The position numbers were made by a program, and so were the translations under genes. Shown in pieces: positions 40,015-48,878 of a DNA stretch of 64,000 bases; the stretch's first letter is position 1; each line of letters begins with the position of its first letter. The notes beneath the pieces are model-generated. The model ran no database searches, was not told the DNA's origin, and worked only from the letters and a program-made list of their open reading frames with translations. The DNA is from Streptomyces sp. BK340 (lineage in GTDB: Bacteria; Actinomycetota; Actinomycetes; Streptomycetales; Streptomycetaceae): the NCBI RefSeq assembly GCF_007827595.1, contig NZ_VISR01000026.1, forward strand, positions 1-64,000, given 5' to 3'.

Positions 40015-42009
40015 ATGGTCGACGTGACGAGGATCCGACGTGAGGTACTGACCCTGCCGGCCGCGCAGTTGGGACCCGACAACCCGCTCCCTCCGCTCCG
40101 GCCGCTCGACGAGATCCACCGGGTCGACGACCGCGAACGGGACGACATGCCCAGGGACATGGCCCGGCAGCTCGGCTACGAGCCGTTGCACAGCCTGCTG
40201 CCGGTGCGCATCCGCGACGGGTACGGCAGAACCCGCGAGCCCCGCGCCCTCGACGCCCTGGTGATCGAGAACGACCGGCTGCGCGCCACCGTCCTGCCCG
40301 GCCTCGGCGGCCGGATCGCCTCCCTGGTCCACCTCCCCACCGGCCGCGAACTCCTCTACCGCAACCCGGTGTTCCAGCCCGCCGCCTTCGCCCTCAACGG
40401 CGCCTGGTTCTCCGGCGGCATCGAGTGGAACATCGGCGCCACCGGCCACACCACCCTCTCCTGCGCCCCCCTGCACGCCGCCCGTGTCCCCGCCCCGGAC
40501 GGCGGCGAGATGCTGCGGCTGTGGGAGTGGGAGCGGCTGCGCGACCTGCCCTTCCAGGTCGACCTGTGGCTCCCGGAGGGCTCCGACTTCCTTCTCGTCG
40601 GCGTCCGGATCCGCAATCCGCACGAGCGCCCGGTGCCCACGTACTGGTGGTCCAACATCGCCGTACCCGAGGAGCGCCGGATCCTGGCCCCCGCCGAGGA
40701 AGCCTGGCTCCCCCACTGCCTTGAGGGCGTGGGAGGTGCCCCCATCGGTTACGAGCGCCGGCTGCGCCGGGTACCCGTCCCCTCGTACGACGGCATCGAC
40801 CGCAGCCGTCCTCTCGACAGCCCTTACGCCGCGGACTACTTCTACGAGGTGCCCGACGGCCGGCGCCGCTGGATCGCCGCGCTGGACGCGGACGGGCACG
40901 GGCTGGTGCAGACCTCCACCGACGCCCTGTGCGGCCGAAAGCTGTTCGTGTGGGGCAGCGGACCCGGCGGCCGGCGCTGGCAGCAGTGGCTGACCGAGCC
41001 CGGCACCGGTGGCTACTGCGAGATCCAGGCGGGACTCGCCCGCACCCAGCTGGAGCACGTCCGGCTGGAGCCGGAGAGCGAGGTGTCCTGGCTGGAGGCC
41101 TACGGCCCGCTCGACACACCCGCCGAAGGCGAGTGGCCCGCGGTCGTCCGGAGCGCCGAGGAGCGGCTCGCCGCGGTGCTGCCGCGCGCCCGCGTCGAGG
41201 AGGCGCACGCGGTCTGGAAGCCGTACGCCGACACCGAACCCGGCGAGAGCCTGGCCACCGGCTCGGGCTGGGGCGCGCTCGAAGTCCTGCGCGCCGACTG
41301 GAAACTGCCCGGCACCCCCTTCGCCGAGTCCACCCTCGGCGAGGCGCAGGCGCCCTGGCGCGAGCTGCTGCGCACCGGCTCCCTGCCCGAGCCGCGCCGG
41401 GTCCGCCCGCCCGGTGAGACGCTGGTAGCCCCGCACTGGCGGGACATGCTGGAGACCGCGCCCGCCACCCCGCACACCGAGTACCACCTCGGCGTCGCCC
41501 AGTGGCACGCCGGCGACCGCGCCCAGGCGGTCCGCAGCTGGGAACGCGCCCTCCCGCTCGCCCCGTCCCTGTGGCCCCTGCTGCGCTGCCTCGCCGTGGC
41601 CGACCAGGAGTCCGGCCACCACGAGCGGGCCGCCGAACGGTACGCCGAGGCGTTCGACGACCTGTGCCACGAGCGCCGCGACGACGGCGAGGCCTGGACG
41701 GCCGCCGTGGCGGCGCTCGGCCGGGAGGCGCTGGAGGCGCTGCTCAGGGCCCGGCGCGCGGCGGACGCCCGCGCGGTGTGGGATCGGCTGCTGCCCGCCG
41801 TGCGGCGGCGCGGCCGGTTCCGGCTGCTGGAGGCCGAGCTGCTGCTCGCCGAAGGGCGGCGCGCCGACGCCCGGGCCGTCCTCGACACGGGCTTCGAGGT
41901 CGCCGACCTGCGGGAGGGCGCGGAGGTGATCGGGCGGCTGTGGGCCCGGCTCACCGACGAGCCGCTGCCCGCCCGCCTGGACTTCCGGATGCGCCCGGAC
42001 ACGCCCTGA
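40015..42009 (+). CDS. DUF5107 protein with C-terminal TPR-like helices
   Basis: A 664-residue protein. The first ~380 residues form a galactose-mutarotase-like beta-sandwich of the DUF5107 family (VLPGLGGRIASLVHLPTGRE, NGAWFSGGIEWNIGATGH, VPTYWWSNIAVPEERR). The C-terminal ~200 residues are helical, with TPR-like pairs such as YHLGVAQWHAGDRAQAVRSW and RRADARAVLDTGF. Members sit near carbohydrate metabolism genes and are thought to bind or modify oligosaccharides; the activity is unproven. A palindromic repeat is inserted in frame near residue 235 without breaking the gene. The ATG at 40015 was chosen; a GTG 9 bases later is possible. Confidence 0.85.
   Translation: MVDVTRIRREVLTLPAAQLGPDNPLPPLRPLDEIHRVDDRERDDMPRDMARQLGYEPLHSLLPVRIRDGYGRTREPRALDALVIENDRLRATVLPGLGGRIASLVHLPTGRELLYRNPVFQPAAFALNGAWFSGGIEWNIGATGHTTLSCAPLHAARVPAPDGGEMLRLWEWERLRDLPFQVDLWLPEGSDFLLVGVRIRNPHERPVPTYWWSNIAVPEERRILAPAEEAWLPHCLEGVGGAPIGYERRLRRVPVPSYDGIDRSRPLDSPYAADYFYEVPDGRRRWIAALDADGHGLVQTSTDALCGRKLFVWGSGPGGRRWQQWLTEPGTGGYCEIQAGLARTQLEHVRLEPESEVSWLEAYGPLDTPAEGEWPAVVRSAEERLAAVLPRARVEEAHAVWKPYADTEPGESLATGSGWGALEVLRADWKLPGTPFAESTLGEAQAPWRELLRTGSLPEPRRVRPPGETLVAPHWRDMLETAPATPHTEYHLGVAQWHAGDRAQAVRSWERALPLAPSLWPLLRCLAVADQESGHHERAAERYAEAFDDLCHERRDDGEAWTAAVAALGREALEALLRARRAADARAVWDRLLPAVRRRGRFRLLEAELLLAEGRRADARAVLDTGFEVADLREGAEVIGRLWARLTDEPLPARLDFRMRPDTP
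40708..40744. repeat. Streptomyces-type palindromic repeat inside the DUF5107 gene
   Basis: CTCCCCCACTGCC, TTGAG, GGCGTGGGAGGTGCCCCC: an imperfect hairpin of a kind dispersed in Streptomyces genomes. It lies in frame and codes for LPHCLEGVGGAP between two conserved strands of the protein. Confidence 0.6.
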
Positions 42010-42022
42010 GCGGCCGTGCGGC

Positions 42023-42370
42023 TCAGGCGCCGTGGTCGACGTACTCGAAGACCGAGCCGTCCGGGTGCACCGCGAGCAGATTCCGGCCGACCGGCGTCGG
42101 CACCGGCCCCGCGACGATCCGGGCGCCCAGTTCCGTGAGCAGCCGGTGGGCCTCGTCCACGTCCTTGACGGCGATCGTGGCCGCCACCTTGCGCAGCAGC
42201 TCCAGCTCGGCCTCGGGGCCGCTCATCAGCAGGAAGGAGCCGATCGCGGCGACCTGCACGCCGCCGCGTTCGAACCGGAGCGCTCTGCCGCCCGCGAGAC
42301 GCTCGTAAAAGGGGATCGCGGCTTCGAGGTCGTCGACGCAGATGCGCAGCGAGGCGCCCAGAATCTCCAT
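42023..42370 (-). CDS. VOC-superfamily (glyoxalase/bleomycin-resistance fold) protein
   Basis: A 115-residue protein with the beta-alpha-beta3 modules of the VOC fold: LRICVDDLEAAIPFYERLAG at the N-terminus, IAVKDVDEAHRLLTELGARI in the second module and HPDGSVFEYVDH at the end, the last including the conserved Glu of many metal-binding members. Reaction unknown; may be a lyase, dioxygenase-like or binding protein. It converges with the DUF5107 gene (13 bases apart) and diverges from the holin-like gene. Confidence 0.85.
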   Translation of the reverse strand: MEILGASLRICVDDLEAAIPFYERLAGGRALRFERGGVQVAAIGSFLLMSGPEAELELLRKVAATIAVKDVDEAHRLLTELGARIVAGPVPTPVGRNLLAVHPDGSVFEYVDHGA

Positions 42371-42462
42371 GCGGACGAGCCTAGTTGGGGCGGACCGTCG
42401 CGCACAGGCCAGGGCCGTGGCCGTCGCTGTTACGCATCGTGTGCGGTGGGTACTCGCAGTTC

Positions 42463-42876
42463 ATGGAGCACATCGATCACCTGGAACATCTGGACAAGCA
42501 CCTCGTCGAAGAGCTCGCTCAGGTGGCACGCGAGACGGTTCGCGACGAGCTGCGCGAGCAGACCCGCAGGCGGCGCCGCACCGCCATGCTCTACGCCGCC
42601 TCGGGCGCGGTCGCCCTGTACGCGGGCGGCGCGCTCGCGCTCGCCCTGGGCCTCGGCCTGGCCACCGGCCTGCCCGGCTGGGCCGCCGCGCTGATCACCG
42701 CGGCGATCCTCGGCGTCATCGCCTACCTGCTGCGCGGCGCAGCCCACCCGAAGCACCCGCACGCCGCCGCCGCGGGTGAGGCCGCGGCCCCACCTGGCAC
42801 GCCGTACCCGCCGATGCCGTCCGAGGCCCCCTTCCGGCCCGGCATCGATCCCGAGGGCCCGCACCACCGGGCCTGA
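42463..42876 (+). CDS. Putative holin-superfamily (Holin-X-like) membrane protein
   Basis: A 137-residue protein with an acidic amphipathic N-terminus (MEHIDHLEHLDKHLVEELAQ), a basic patch TRRRRRT, and two transmembrane helices (about 43-66 and 70-86), then a Pro-rich C-terminal tail. This matches the actinobacterial phage-holin-superfamily/DUF1469-type proteins, which occur in many genomes without phage context; no evidence of lysis genes is seen. ATG at 42463 chosen; upstream GTG codons in frame lack a ribosome site. Confidence 0.7.
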   Translation: MEHIDHLEHLDKHLVEELAQVARETVRDELREQTRRRRRTAMLYAASGAVALYAGGALALALGLGLATGLPGWAAALITAAILGVIAYLLRGAAHPKHPHAAAAGEAAAPPGTPYPPMPSEAPFRPGIDPEGPHHRA

Positions 42877-42991
42877 CCCCGCAAGGCGCGACGGGGCCGG
42901 ACCGGCGTCCGGGTGAGGTGAGCGGCGTTTGGGTGGCGCGGCCCCGGTTACGCGGAAAGCCTCGGAGGAGCCACACCGCCGGAGGCGCACC

Positions 42992-44314
42992 GTGAGTCGA
43001 CCACGCGTCGTGATCGTCGGCGCCGGTTTCGCCGGGTACCGGGCCGCTCGCACCCTCGCCCGTGTGACCCGGGGCCGTGCCCTGATCACACTGCTCAACC
43101 CGACCGACTACTTCCTGTACCTGCCCCTGCTGCCCCAGGTGGCCGCCGGGCTCCTGGAGCCCCGCAGGGTCGCCGTGTCGCTCCCCGGCACCCTGCGCGG
43201 GGTGCGGCTGCTGCTCGGCGAGGCGCACGGTGTCGACCTGGACGGCTGCACCGTCCACTACACGGACCCCGAGGGCGGCAGCGGGGCGGTCGGCTACGAG
43301 CGGCTGGTACTGGCCGTCGGCAGCGTCAACAAGCTGTTGCCGATCCCGGGGGTCGCCCGGCACGCGCACGGGTTCCGCGGGCTGCCCGAGGCCCTGTACC
43401 TGCGCGACCACGTGACCCGGCAGATGGAGCTGGCCGCCACGGACGACGACCCCGCGGTCCGCGCCGCCCGGTGCACGTTCGTCGTGGCCGGCGCGGGCTA
43501 CACCGGCACCGAGGTGGCCGCACAGCTGCAGCTGCTCACCGACAGCCTGGCGCGCCGGCGCCTGGCGGGCGCCGGACGGCCCCGCTGGATCCTGCTGGAC
43601 ACCGCGCCCCGGGTGCTGCCGGAGCTGGACGAACGGCTCTCCCGCACGGCCGACCGGGTGCTGCGGGCGCGCGGCGTCGACGTACGGACGGGGACCTCCG
43701 TGAAGGAGGCCACCCGGGACGGAGTGCTGCTCACCGACGGGGAGTTCGTCCCGTCACGGACCCTGGTGTGGTGCGTCGGAGTCCGGCCGGACCCGCTGGT
43801 CGAGGTCGTCGGACAGCCGTTGGAACGGGGCCGGCTGATCGTCGATCCGTACCTGCAGGTGCCGGGGAACGCGGACGTGTTCGCCTGCGGGGACGCCGCG
43901 GCCGTACCGGACCTGCAGCACCCGGGAGAGTTCACGCCCATGACCGCCCAGCACGCCTGGCGGCAGGGCCGGGTGGCCGGCGAGAACGTGGCCGCCTCGC
44001 TCGGCCTCGGCCGGCGCCGCCGCGCCTACCGCCACCGCGACCTGGGCTTCGCCGTCGACCTCGGGGGTGTCCGGGCCGCCGCCAACCCGCTCGGCATCCC
44101 GCTGTCCGGCCTGCCGGCCGGCGCGGTCACCCGCGGCTACCACCTGGCCGCGCTGCCCGGCAACCGCGTCCGCGTCGCCGCCGACTGGCTCCTGGACGCC
44201 GTACTCCCGCGCCAGGCGGTCCAGTTGGGCCTCGTCAGATCCGGGGTGGTCCCCCTGGACACGGAGGCCGCGCACCAGCCCCCTCCCCAGCAGCACCCCG
44301 AAGGAGACTCATGA
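42992..44314 (+). CDS. ndh: Type II NADH dehydrogenase-like FAD oxidoreductase
   Basis: A 440-residue pyridine nucleotide-disulfide-type flavoprotein. FAD site VVIVGAGFAGYRAARTLARV (about 5-25), NAD site FVVAGAGYTGTEVAAQLQLL (about 165-185), and the second FAD motif VFACGDAAAVPD (about 293-304) are all present. Such single-subunit enzymes pass electrons from NADH to quinone at the membrane surface without pumping protons. GTG start after GGAGG. It overlaps the transketolase start by 4 bases (ATGA), so the two are one operon. Confidence 0.88.
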   Translation: MSRPRVVIVGAGFAGYRAARTLARVTRGRALITLLNPTDYFLYLPLLPQVAAGLLEPRRVAVSLPGTLRGVRLLLGEAHGVDLDGCTVHYTDPEGGSGAVGYERLVLAVGSVNKLLPIPGVARHAHGFRGLPEALYLRDHVTRQMELAATDDDPAVRAARCTFVVAGAGYTGTEVAAQLQLLTDSLARRRLAGAGRPRWILLDTAPRVLPELDERLSRTADRVLRARGVDVRTGTSVKEATRDGVLLTDGEFVPSRTLVWCVGVRPDPLVEVVGQPLERGRLIVDPYLQVPGNADVFACGDAAAVPDLQHPGEFTPMTAQHAWRQGRVAGENVAASLGLGRRRRAYRHRDLGFAVDLGGVRAAANPLGIPLSGLPAGAVTRGYHLAALPGNRVRVAADWLLDAVLPRQAVQLGLVRSGVVPLDTEAAHQPPPQQHPEGDS

Positions 44315-46158
44315 ACACCGCCGAACTCGCCGCACTCGGACAGCAGCTGCGCGTCGACAGCGTGCGGGCCGCCGCCGCGGCGGGCTCCGGACATCCGACC
44401 TCGTCGATGTCCGCCGCCGATCTGATGGCCGTCCTGCTCGCCCACCATCTGCGCTACGACTTCGAACGCCCCGAACACCCCGCCAACGACCGCTTCGTGC
44501 TGTCCAAGGGACACGCCTCACCCCTGCTGTACGCCGCCTACAAGGCGGCCGGTCAGGTCGAGGACGCCGAGCTGCTCACCTTCCGCAGGATCGGCAGCCG
44601 GCTCGAAGGACACCCGACCCCGCGCCGGCTGCCGTGGGTGGAGACGGCCACCGGCTCGCTCGGCCAGGGCCTGCCGGTCGGTGTCGGCATCGCGCTGGCC
44701 GGCAAGCGGCTGGACCGCGTCGGCTACCGCGTGTGGGTGCTGTGCGGGGACAGCGAGCTGGCCGAGGGCTCGGTGTGGGAGGCCGCCGAACACGCAGCGT
44801 ACGAACACCTGGACAACCTGACCGCGATCGTCGACGTCAACCGGCTCGGCCAGCGCGGCCCGACCAGGCACGGCCACGACCTGGACGCCTACGCCCGCCG
44901 CTTCGCGGCCTTCGGCTGGCACACCGTCGAGGTCGACGGACACGACGTCGACGCGATCGACCGGGCCTACGGCGAGGCGAAGGCGTGGACCGGGCAGCCC
45001 ACGGTGATCCTCGCCCGCACCCTCAAGGGCAAGGGAGTCGCCTCGGTCGAGGACCGCGAGGGCCTGCACGGCAAGCCGCTGCCCGAACCCGAGGAAGCCG
45101 TCGCCGAACTGGGCGGACCGCGCGATGTGCGCGTCCGCGTCGGCGAGCCGCCCGCCGCCGCGATGCTCCGCTCCCTCACCACCGAGGTCGTGCAACTGCC
45201 GCACTACGACAAGGGGGACGAGGTCGCCACCCGCGACGCCTTCGGAAAGGCCCTCGCGGCACTCGGCACCGCCCGCGGCGACGTCGTCGCCCTGGACGGC
45301 GAGGTCGGCGACTCCACCCGTACGGAGGTGTTCGCCAAGGAGCACCCCGAGCGCTTCTTCGAGTGCTACATCGCCGAACAGCAGCTCGTCGCCTCGGCCG
45401 TCGGCATCGCCGCCCGCGGCTGGGTGCCGTACGCCGCCACCTTCGCGGCGTTCCTCACCCGCGCCCACGACTTCCTGCGGATGGCCTCGATCAGCGGCTC
45501 CGGCATCAACCTGGTCGGCTCGCACGCCGGGGTCGCGATCGGGCAGGACGGGCCCTCGCAGATGGGCCTGGAGGACCTGGCGATGTTCCGGTCCCTGTAC
45601 GGCTCGACCGTGCTGTACCCCTGCGACGCCAACCAGACCGCCAGGCTGGTCGCGGAGATGGCCGGACTCGACGGCATCCGCTACCTGCGCACCTCGCGCG
45701 GCGCGACCCCGGTGATCTACGGCCCCGAGGAGGAGTTCCCGGTCGGCGGCTGCAAGGTGCTGCGCTCCGGTGAGCGGGACCGGCTGACGCTCGTCGCGGC
45801 AGGCGTCACCGTGCACGAGGCGCTCGCCGCAGCCGACCGGCTGATGGAGGAGGACATCGAGGTGCGGGTGGTCGACCTGTACTCGGTCAAGCCCGTCGAC
45901 GTGGAGACCCTGCGCCGGGCCGCCGAGGAGACCGGCTGCCTGGTGACCGTCGAGGACCACCACGAGCAGGGCGGCCTCGGCGACGCCGTCGCGGAGGCGT
46001 TCGCCGACGCCCGGCCCGCACCCCGTCTGGTCCGGCTCGCGGTGCGCACCATGCCGGGCTCGGCCGCGCCCGACGAGCAGTTGCACGCGGCCGGCATCGA
46101 CGCCGCTGGTATCGCGGCCGCGGCGAAACTGCTGGTCGAGGAGGCGGTCGTGCGCTGA
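44311..46158 (+). CDS. tkt: Transketolase
   Basis: A 615-residue thiamine-diphosphate enzyme of the non-oxidative pentose phosphate pathway. Motifs: GHPTSSMSAADLMAVL at the N-terminus, the ThDP motif WVLCGDSELAEGSVWEAAEH with Asn in DVNRLGQRG, FECYIAEQQLVASAVGIAAR (catalytic Glu) and the C-terminal SVKPVDVETLRRAA. The length is shorter than the usual ~690-residue bacterial form and closer to the animal-type or archaeal-like variant fused in one chain. Coupled to the NADH dehydrogenase gene; the gas vesicle operon begins about 195 bases downstream on the same strand. Confidence 0.93.
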   Translation: MNTAELAALGQQLRVDSVRAAAAAGSGHPTSSMSAADLMAVLLAHHLRYDFERPEHPANDRFVLSKGHASPLLYAAYKAAGQVEDAELLTFRRIGSRLEGHPTPRRLPWVETATGSLGQGLPVGVGIALAGKRLDRVGYRVWVLCGDSELAEGSVWEAAEHAAYEHLDNLTAIVDVNRLGQRGPTRHGHDLDAYARRFAAFGWHTVEVDGHDVDAIDRAYGEAKAWTGQPTVILARTLKGKGVASVEDREGLHGKPLPEPEEAVAELGGPRDVRVRVGEPPAAAMLRSLTTEVVQLPHYDKGDEVATRDAFGKALAALGTARGDVVALDGEVGDSTRTEVFAKEHPERFFECYIAEQQLVASAVGIAARGWVPYAATFAAFLTRAHDFLRMASISGSGINLVGSHAGVAIGQDGPSQMGLEDLAMFRSLYGSTVLYPCDANQTARLVAEMAGLDGIRYLRTSRGATPVIYGPEEEFPVGGCKVLRSGERDRLTLVAAGVTVHEALAAADRLMEEDIEVRVVDLYSVKPVDVETLRRAAEETGCLVTVEDHHEQGGLGDAVAEAFADARPAPRLVRLAVRTMPGSAAPDEQLHAAGIDAAGIAAAAKLLVEEAVVR

Positions 46159-46353
46159 GCGGGAGCCCTTTGCGGGCCGGGGGATCAGTCAGGGCCGTTC
46201 GCGGCTCTCCGCCTGCGGCCGTGGCCCGGCGTGGCTTGTGGTGGCGCGTCGCGCTCCTCACCCAGCATCTGTGACCTGCGACTTCGGGGCTCGGTGCACT
46301 CCGGGGGTTTGGCGGGGGGAGGAGCGGCCACTCGCAAAGAGAGGTGGAACGCA

Positions 46354-46722
46354 GTGAACACAAAGAACACCCCCCAATCACAGAGTTCACAAGAGTCACA
46401 GGATTCACACAAGAAGCAGGACAGTGCACGGTCGGATGCGGCGGACGACCGGCCGGCCCCCATGGAGGTGCTGCGCCAGGCGCGCGCCCAGCTCGGCGAA
46501 CTCACCGGTCTCACACCGCAGTCGGTGTCCTCCTTCGAGCAGACCGAGGACGGATGGTCGCTCGACGTGGAGGTCCTCGAACTGTCGAGGGTGCCGGACA
46601 CGATGAGCCTGATGGCGAGCTACCGGGTCGACCTCGACCCGCGCGGGCAGGTCACCGGCTATCGGCGCGTTCGCCGCTACGAACGCGGGCGGGCCGATGC
46701 GCGCCCTCCCGGCGGCCGCTAG
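46354..46722 (+). CDS. gvpO: Gas vesicle protein GvpO
   Basis: A 122-residue protein of the GvpO family, which is required for gas vesicle formation in some organisms and may act in regulation or assembly. The N-terminal ~45 residues are Ser/Gln/Lys-rich and disordered (NTKNTPQSQSSQESQDSHKK); the conserved part is PMEVLRQARAQLGELTGLTP through DTMSLMASYRVDLDPRGQVT, ending with a Tyr-rich YRRVRRYERGR. GTG start at 46354 after GAGGTGG. First gene of the gas vesicle operon; promoter expected in 46159-46350, not recognised. Confidence 0.88.
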   Translation: MNTKNTPQSQSSQESQDSHKKQDSARSDAADDRPAPMEVLRQARAQLGELTGLTPQSVSSFEQTEDGWSLDVEVLELSRVPDTMSLMASYRVDLDPRGQVTGYRRVRRYERGRADARPPGGR

Positions 46723-46790
46723 AGGCCGTCCGGATCCCACGTCCACGGACACGCAGTGCATTCGACCACCCACAGGGAGGAATCACAGGC

Positions 46791-47234
46791 ATGACCGTTG
46801 TACCGGCACAGCAGATGGGCGGCGGAGGAGGCGGCAGCAGCGGCCTCTACGACGTACTCGAACTGGTTCTCGACCGGGGTCTCGTGATCGATGCCTTCGT
46901 TCGTGTGTCCCTGGTCGGCATCGAGATCCTCAAGATCGATGTCCGGGTCGTCGTCGCCAGCGTCGACACCTATCTGCGCTTCGCCGAGGCGTGCAACCGC
47001 CTCGACCTGGAGGCGGGCCCGAGGAAGCCTCCTGGCCTGCCCGACGTCGTCGGTGAGATCACCGAGTCCGGCGCCCGCGGCAAGTCGAAGGGCGCGTTGT
47101 CGGGCGCCGCGCAGACCGTGGCCGACGCCTTCCACCAGGCCCGCGGGGGCGAGCAGGAGCGTGAGGAACGGGAGGCCGAGCCCCGGCCACGCGCCCGTAA
47201 GACATCGGCGCGCAGGAAGGAGGAGCAGGAATGA
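46791..47234 (+). CDS. gvpA: Gas vesicle structural protein GvpA
   Basis: A 147-residue GvpA-family protein, the small hydrophobic subunit that builds the vesicle shell. The conserved core is LYDVLELVLDRGLVIDAFVR followed by VSLVGIEILKIDVRVVVASV (about 20-60). A Gly-rich N-terminus and a long charged C-terminal tail (about 85-147, KTSARRKEEQE end) are unlike the ~70-residue cyanobacterial GvpA. ATG preceded by AGGGAGG. It overlaps gvpF by 4 bases. The tail makes GvpJ-type minor-protein function a possible alternative. Confidence 0.88.
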   Translation: MTVVPAQQMGGGGGGSSGLYDVLELVLDRGLVIDAFVRVSLVGIEILKIDVRVVVASVDTYLRFAEACNRLDLEAGPRKPPGLPDVVGEITESGARGKSKGALSGAAQTVADAFHQARGGEQEREEREAEPRPRARKTSARRKEEQE

Positions 47235-48001
47235 GCACGTACGTCTACGGGATCACAGCCGGGTCGAATCCGGCGCTCCCCGAGGGCATGGCCGGCGTGG
47301 GCGAGCCGCCGCGCCCGGTGCGGATCCTGAAGGCCGGCGAACTGGCCGCCGTGGTCAGTGACGCCCCAGAAGCTCTGCGCCCCAAGCGCCGGGACCTGCT
47401 CGCCCACCAGAACGTGCTCGCCGAGGTCGGCGCGGGCCGCTGTGTGCTGCCCATGCGGTTCGGCAACCTGGCCCCCGACGACGACGCCGTCACCCAGGTG
47501 CTCACCGAGCGGGCGGAGCACTACCACGAGCGGCTGCGAGAGCTGGACGGGAAGGACGAGTACAACGTCAAGGCCAGCCATGTCGAAGAGGCAGTCCTGC
47601 ACCTCGTGATGGCCGAGAGCCCGGAGCTGCGCGCCCTCGCCGACGCCAACCGGCAGGCGGGCGGCGGCAGCTACGAGGAGCGCATCCGCCTCGGCGAGCT
47701 GGTCGCGGCCGCCGTCAAGGCCAAGGAGGCCGAGGACAGCAAGGAGGTGCAGAGCCTGCTGGCCCCGACCGCCGCGGCGGTGAGCGTGGGCGTCGAGTCC
47801 ACCGGCTGGCTGCTCAACGTGTCGTACCTGGTCGTCCGGGACTCGGCCGAGGCCTTCCTGGCCGCCGCCGAACACGCCCGCAAGAGCTTCACCCACCTCG
47901 ACCTGCGGGTCAACGGACCCCTGCCGCCGTACAGCTTCGTCGAGCCCGGTCCCCTCGAACCCGCGGGCAGCACGGTCGGCGCCGGAGTCGACGGGAAGTA
48001 G
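47231..48001 (+). CDS. gvpF: Gas vesicle protein GvpF (GvpL/F family)
   Basis: A 256-residue accessory protein thought to chaperone or nucleate GvpA assembly. Family pattern: STYVYGITAG at the N-terminus, AVVSDAPEALRPKRRDLLAH, VLPMRFGNLAPDDDAV and the C-terminal LDLRVNGPLPPYSFVEPG. Start overlaps gvpA by 4 bases, and its TAG shares one base with a GTG before gvpG. A second member of this family (gvpL) lies further down the operon. Confidence 0.92.
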   Translation: MSTYVYGITAGSNPALPEGMAGVGEPPRPVRILKAGELAAVVSDAPEALRPKRRDLLAHQNVLAEVGAGRCVLPMRFGNLAPDDDAVTQVLTERAEHYHERLRELDGKDEYNVKASHVEEAVLHLVMAESPELRALADANRQAGGGSYEERIRLGELVAAAVKAKEAEDSKEVQSLLAPTAAAVSVGVESTGWLLNVSYLVVRDSAEAFLAAAEHARKSFTHLDLRVNGPLPPYSFVEPGPLEPAGSTVGAGVDGK

Positions 48002-48030
48002 TGACCGGGCCCGAACGTAAGGAGAACACC

Positions 48031-48294
48031 GTGGGACTCATCGGCGAAGTGCTGCTGCTGCCGTTCGCGCCGGTACGCGGCAGCGCGTGGGTGATCGGAC
48101 AGGTGCTTCGCGAGGCGGAACGGATCTATTACGACCCCGCCACCGTACGGGCCGAACTCGCCAGGCTCGAAGAGCAGCTGGAGACGGGCGAGATCACCGA
48201 GGAGGAGTTCGACCGGCGCGAGGACGAACTGCTCGACCGGCTGGAGATCGCCCTGCGCTCCGGCGACATCACGGGAGACGGGACGACATCATGA
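48031..48294 (+). CDS. gvpG: Gas vesicle protein GvpG
   Basis: An 87-residue GvpG: GLIGEVLLLPFAPVRGSAWV followed by a coiled-coil-like LARLEEQLETGEITEEEFDR and a short tail. The GTG at 48031 is preferred because AAGGAG lies 7 bases upstream and the family begins MGLxGxxLxLPxAP; an in-frame GTG at 48001 would add ten unconserved residues. Its TGA overlaps the gvpY ATG. GvpG is a minor or accessory component required for assembly. Confidence 0.9.
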   Translation: MGLIGEVLLLPFAPVRGSAWVIGQVLREAERIYYDPATVRAELARLEEQLETGEITEEEFDRREDELLDRLEIALRSGDITGDGTTS

Positions 48295-48878
48295 ACAGGA
48301 CGGCACTTGGCCTCGCCCTGGGGGCCGGATACCTGCTGGGGCGCACGAAGAAGCTGAAAATGGCCCTCGCGGTCGGTTCTCTGGTGGCCGGGAAGAAGCT
48401 GAATCTCGGCCCGAAGGCGATCGGGGAGCTGGTGCAGAAGCAGCTGCACGACAACCCGCAGTTCAAGGAGATAGGGGACCAGCTGCGCCAGGATCTGCGG
48501 GGCGTCGGCAAGGCCGCCACCGGGGCCATGGCCGAGCGGCAGATGAACGCCCTCGCCGACCGGCTGCACGGTCGTACCACCGAGCTGCACGAGCGGCTCG
48601 CCGGGGAGCTGACCGAGTCCGGATCCGACGAGGAGGAGACCGGGGAGGACGAGGAGACCCGCGGGACCCGGCGGCCGGAGACGTCGCGCAAGAAGGCGGC
48701 GGCCAGGAAGGCCCCGCAGAAGCGGGCCCAGGCCAAGAAGGCCACTGCGACGGCTCCCGGAAAGACAGCGGACAGGAAGGGGCCCGCCCGCAAGACCGAC
48801 GCGAAGAGGACGGCCTCGGCCGGCGGCGCGACGCGCGGCGGCCGGTCCGGGCACTCGAAGGGCGGCGATGACCAATGA
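48291..48878 (+). CDS. gvpY: GvpY-like gas vesicle cluster protein with Lys/Arg-rich tail
   Basis: A 195-residue protein in the gvpY position of Streptomyces clusters. The N-terminal half is helical and hydrophobic (ALGLALGAGYLLGRTKKLKM and VGSLVAGKKLNLGPKAIGEL), followed by LHDNPQFKEIGDQLRQDLRG. After a short acidic stretch (SDEEETGEDEE) the last ~75 residues are Lys/Arg/Ala-rich (SRKKAAARKAPQKRAQAKKA and similar), histone-H1-like. Function unknown; often mis-annotated as DNA primase. Start ATG in the ATGA overlap with gvpG; its end overlaps gvpZ. Confidence 0.8.
   Translation: MNRTALGLALGAGYLLGRTKKLKMALAVGSLVAGKKLNLGPKAIGELVQKQLHDNPQFKEIGDQLRQDLRGVGKAATGAMAERQMNALADRLHGRTTELHERLAGELTESGSDEEETGEDEETRGTRRPETSRKKAAARKAPQKRAQAKKATATAPGKTADRKGPARKTDAKRTASAGGATRGGRSGHSKGGDDQ

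Noticed and set aside
42463..42876. Holin-like gene as a sign of a prophage
   Set aside because: No phage structural, integrase or lysin genes are near, and such two-helix proteins are common chromosomal genes in actinobacteria.
46159..46353. SigB/SigH-type promoter for the gas vesicle operon
   Set aside because: A GTTT-like box (GGGTTT) is present near 46307, but no GGGTAT-like -10 follows at a suitable distance, so no promoter call is made.
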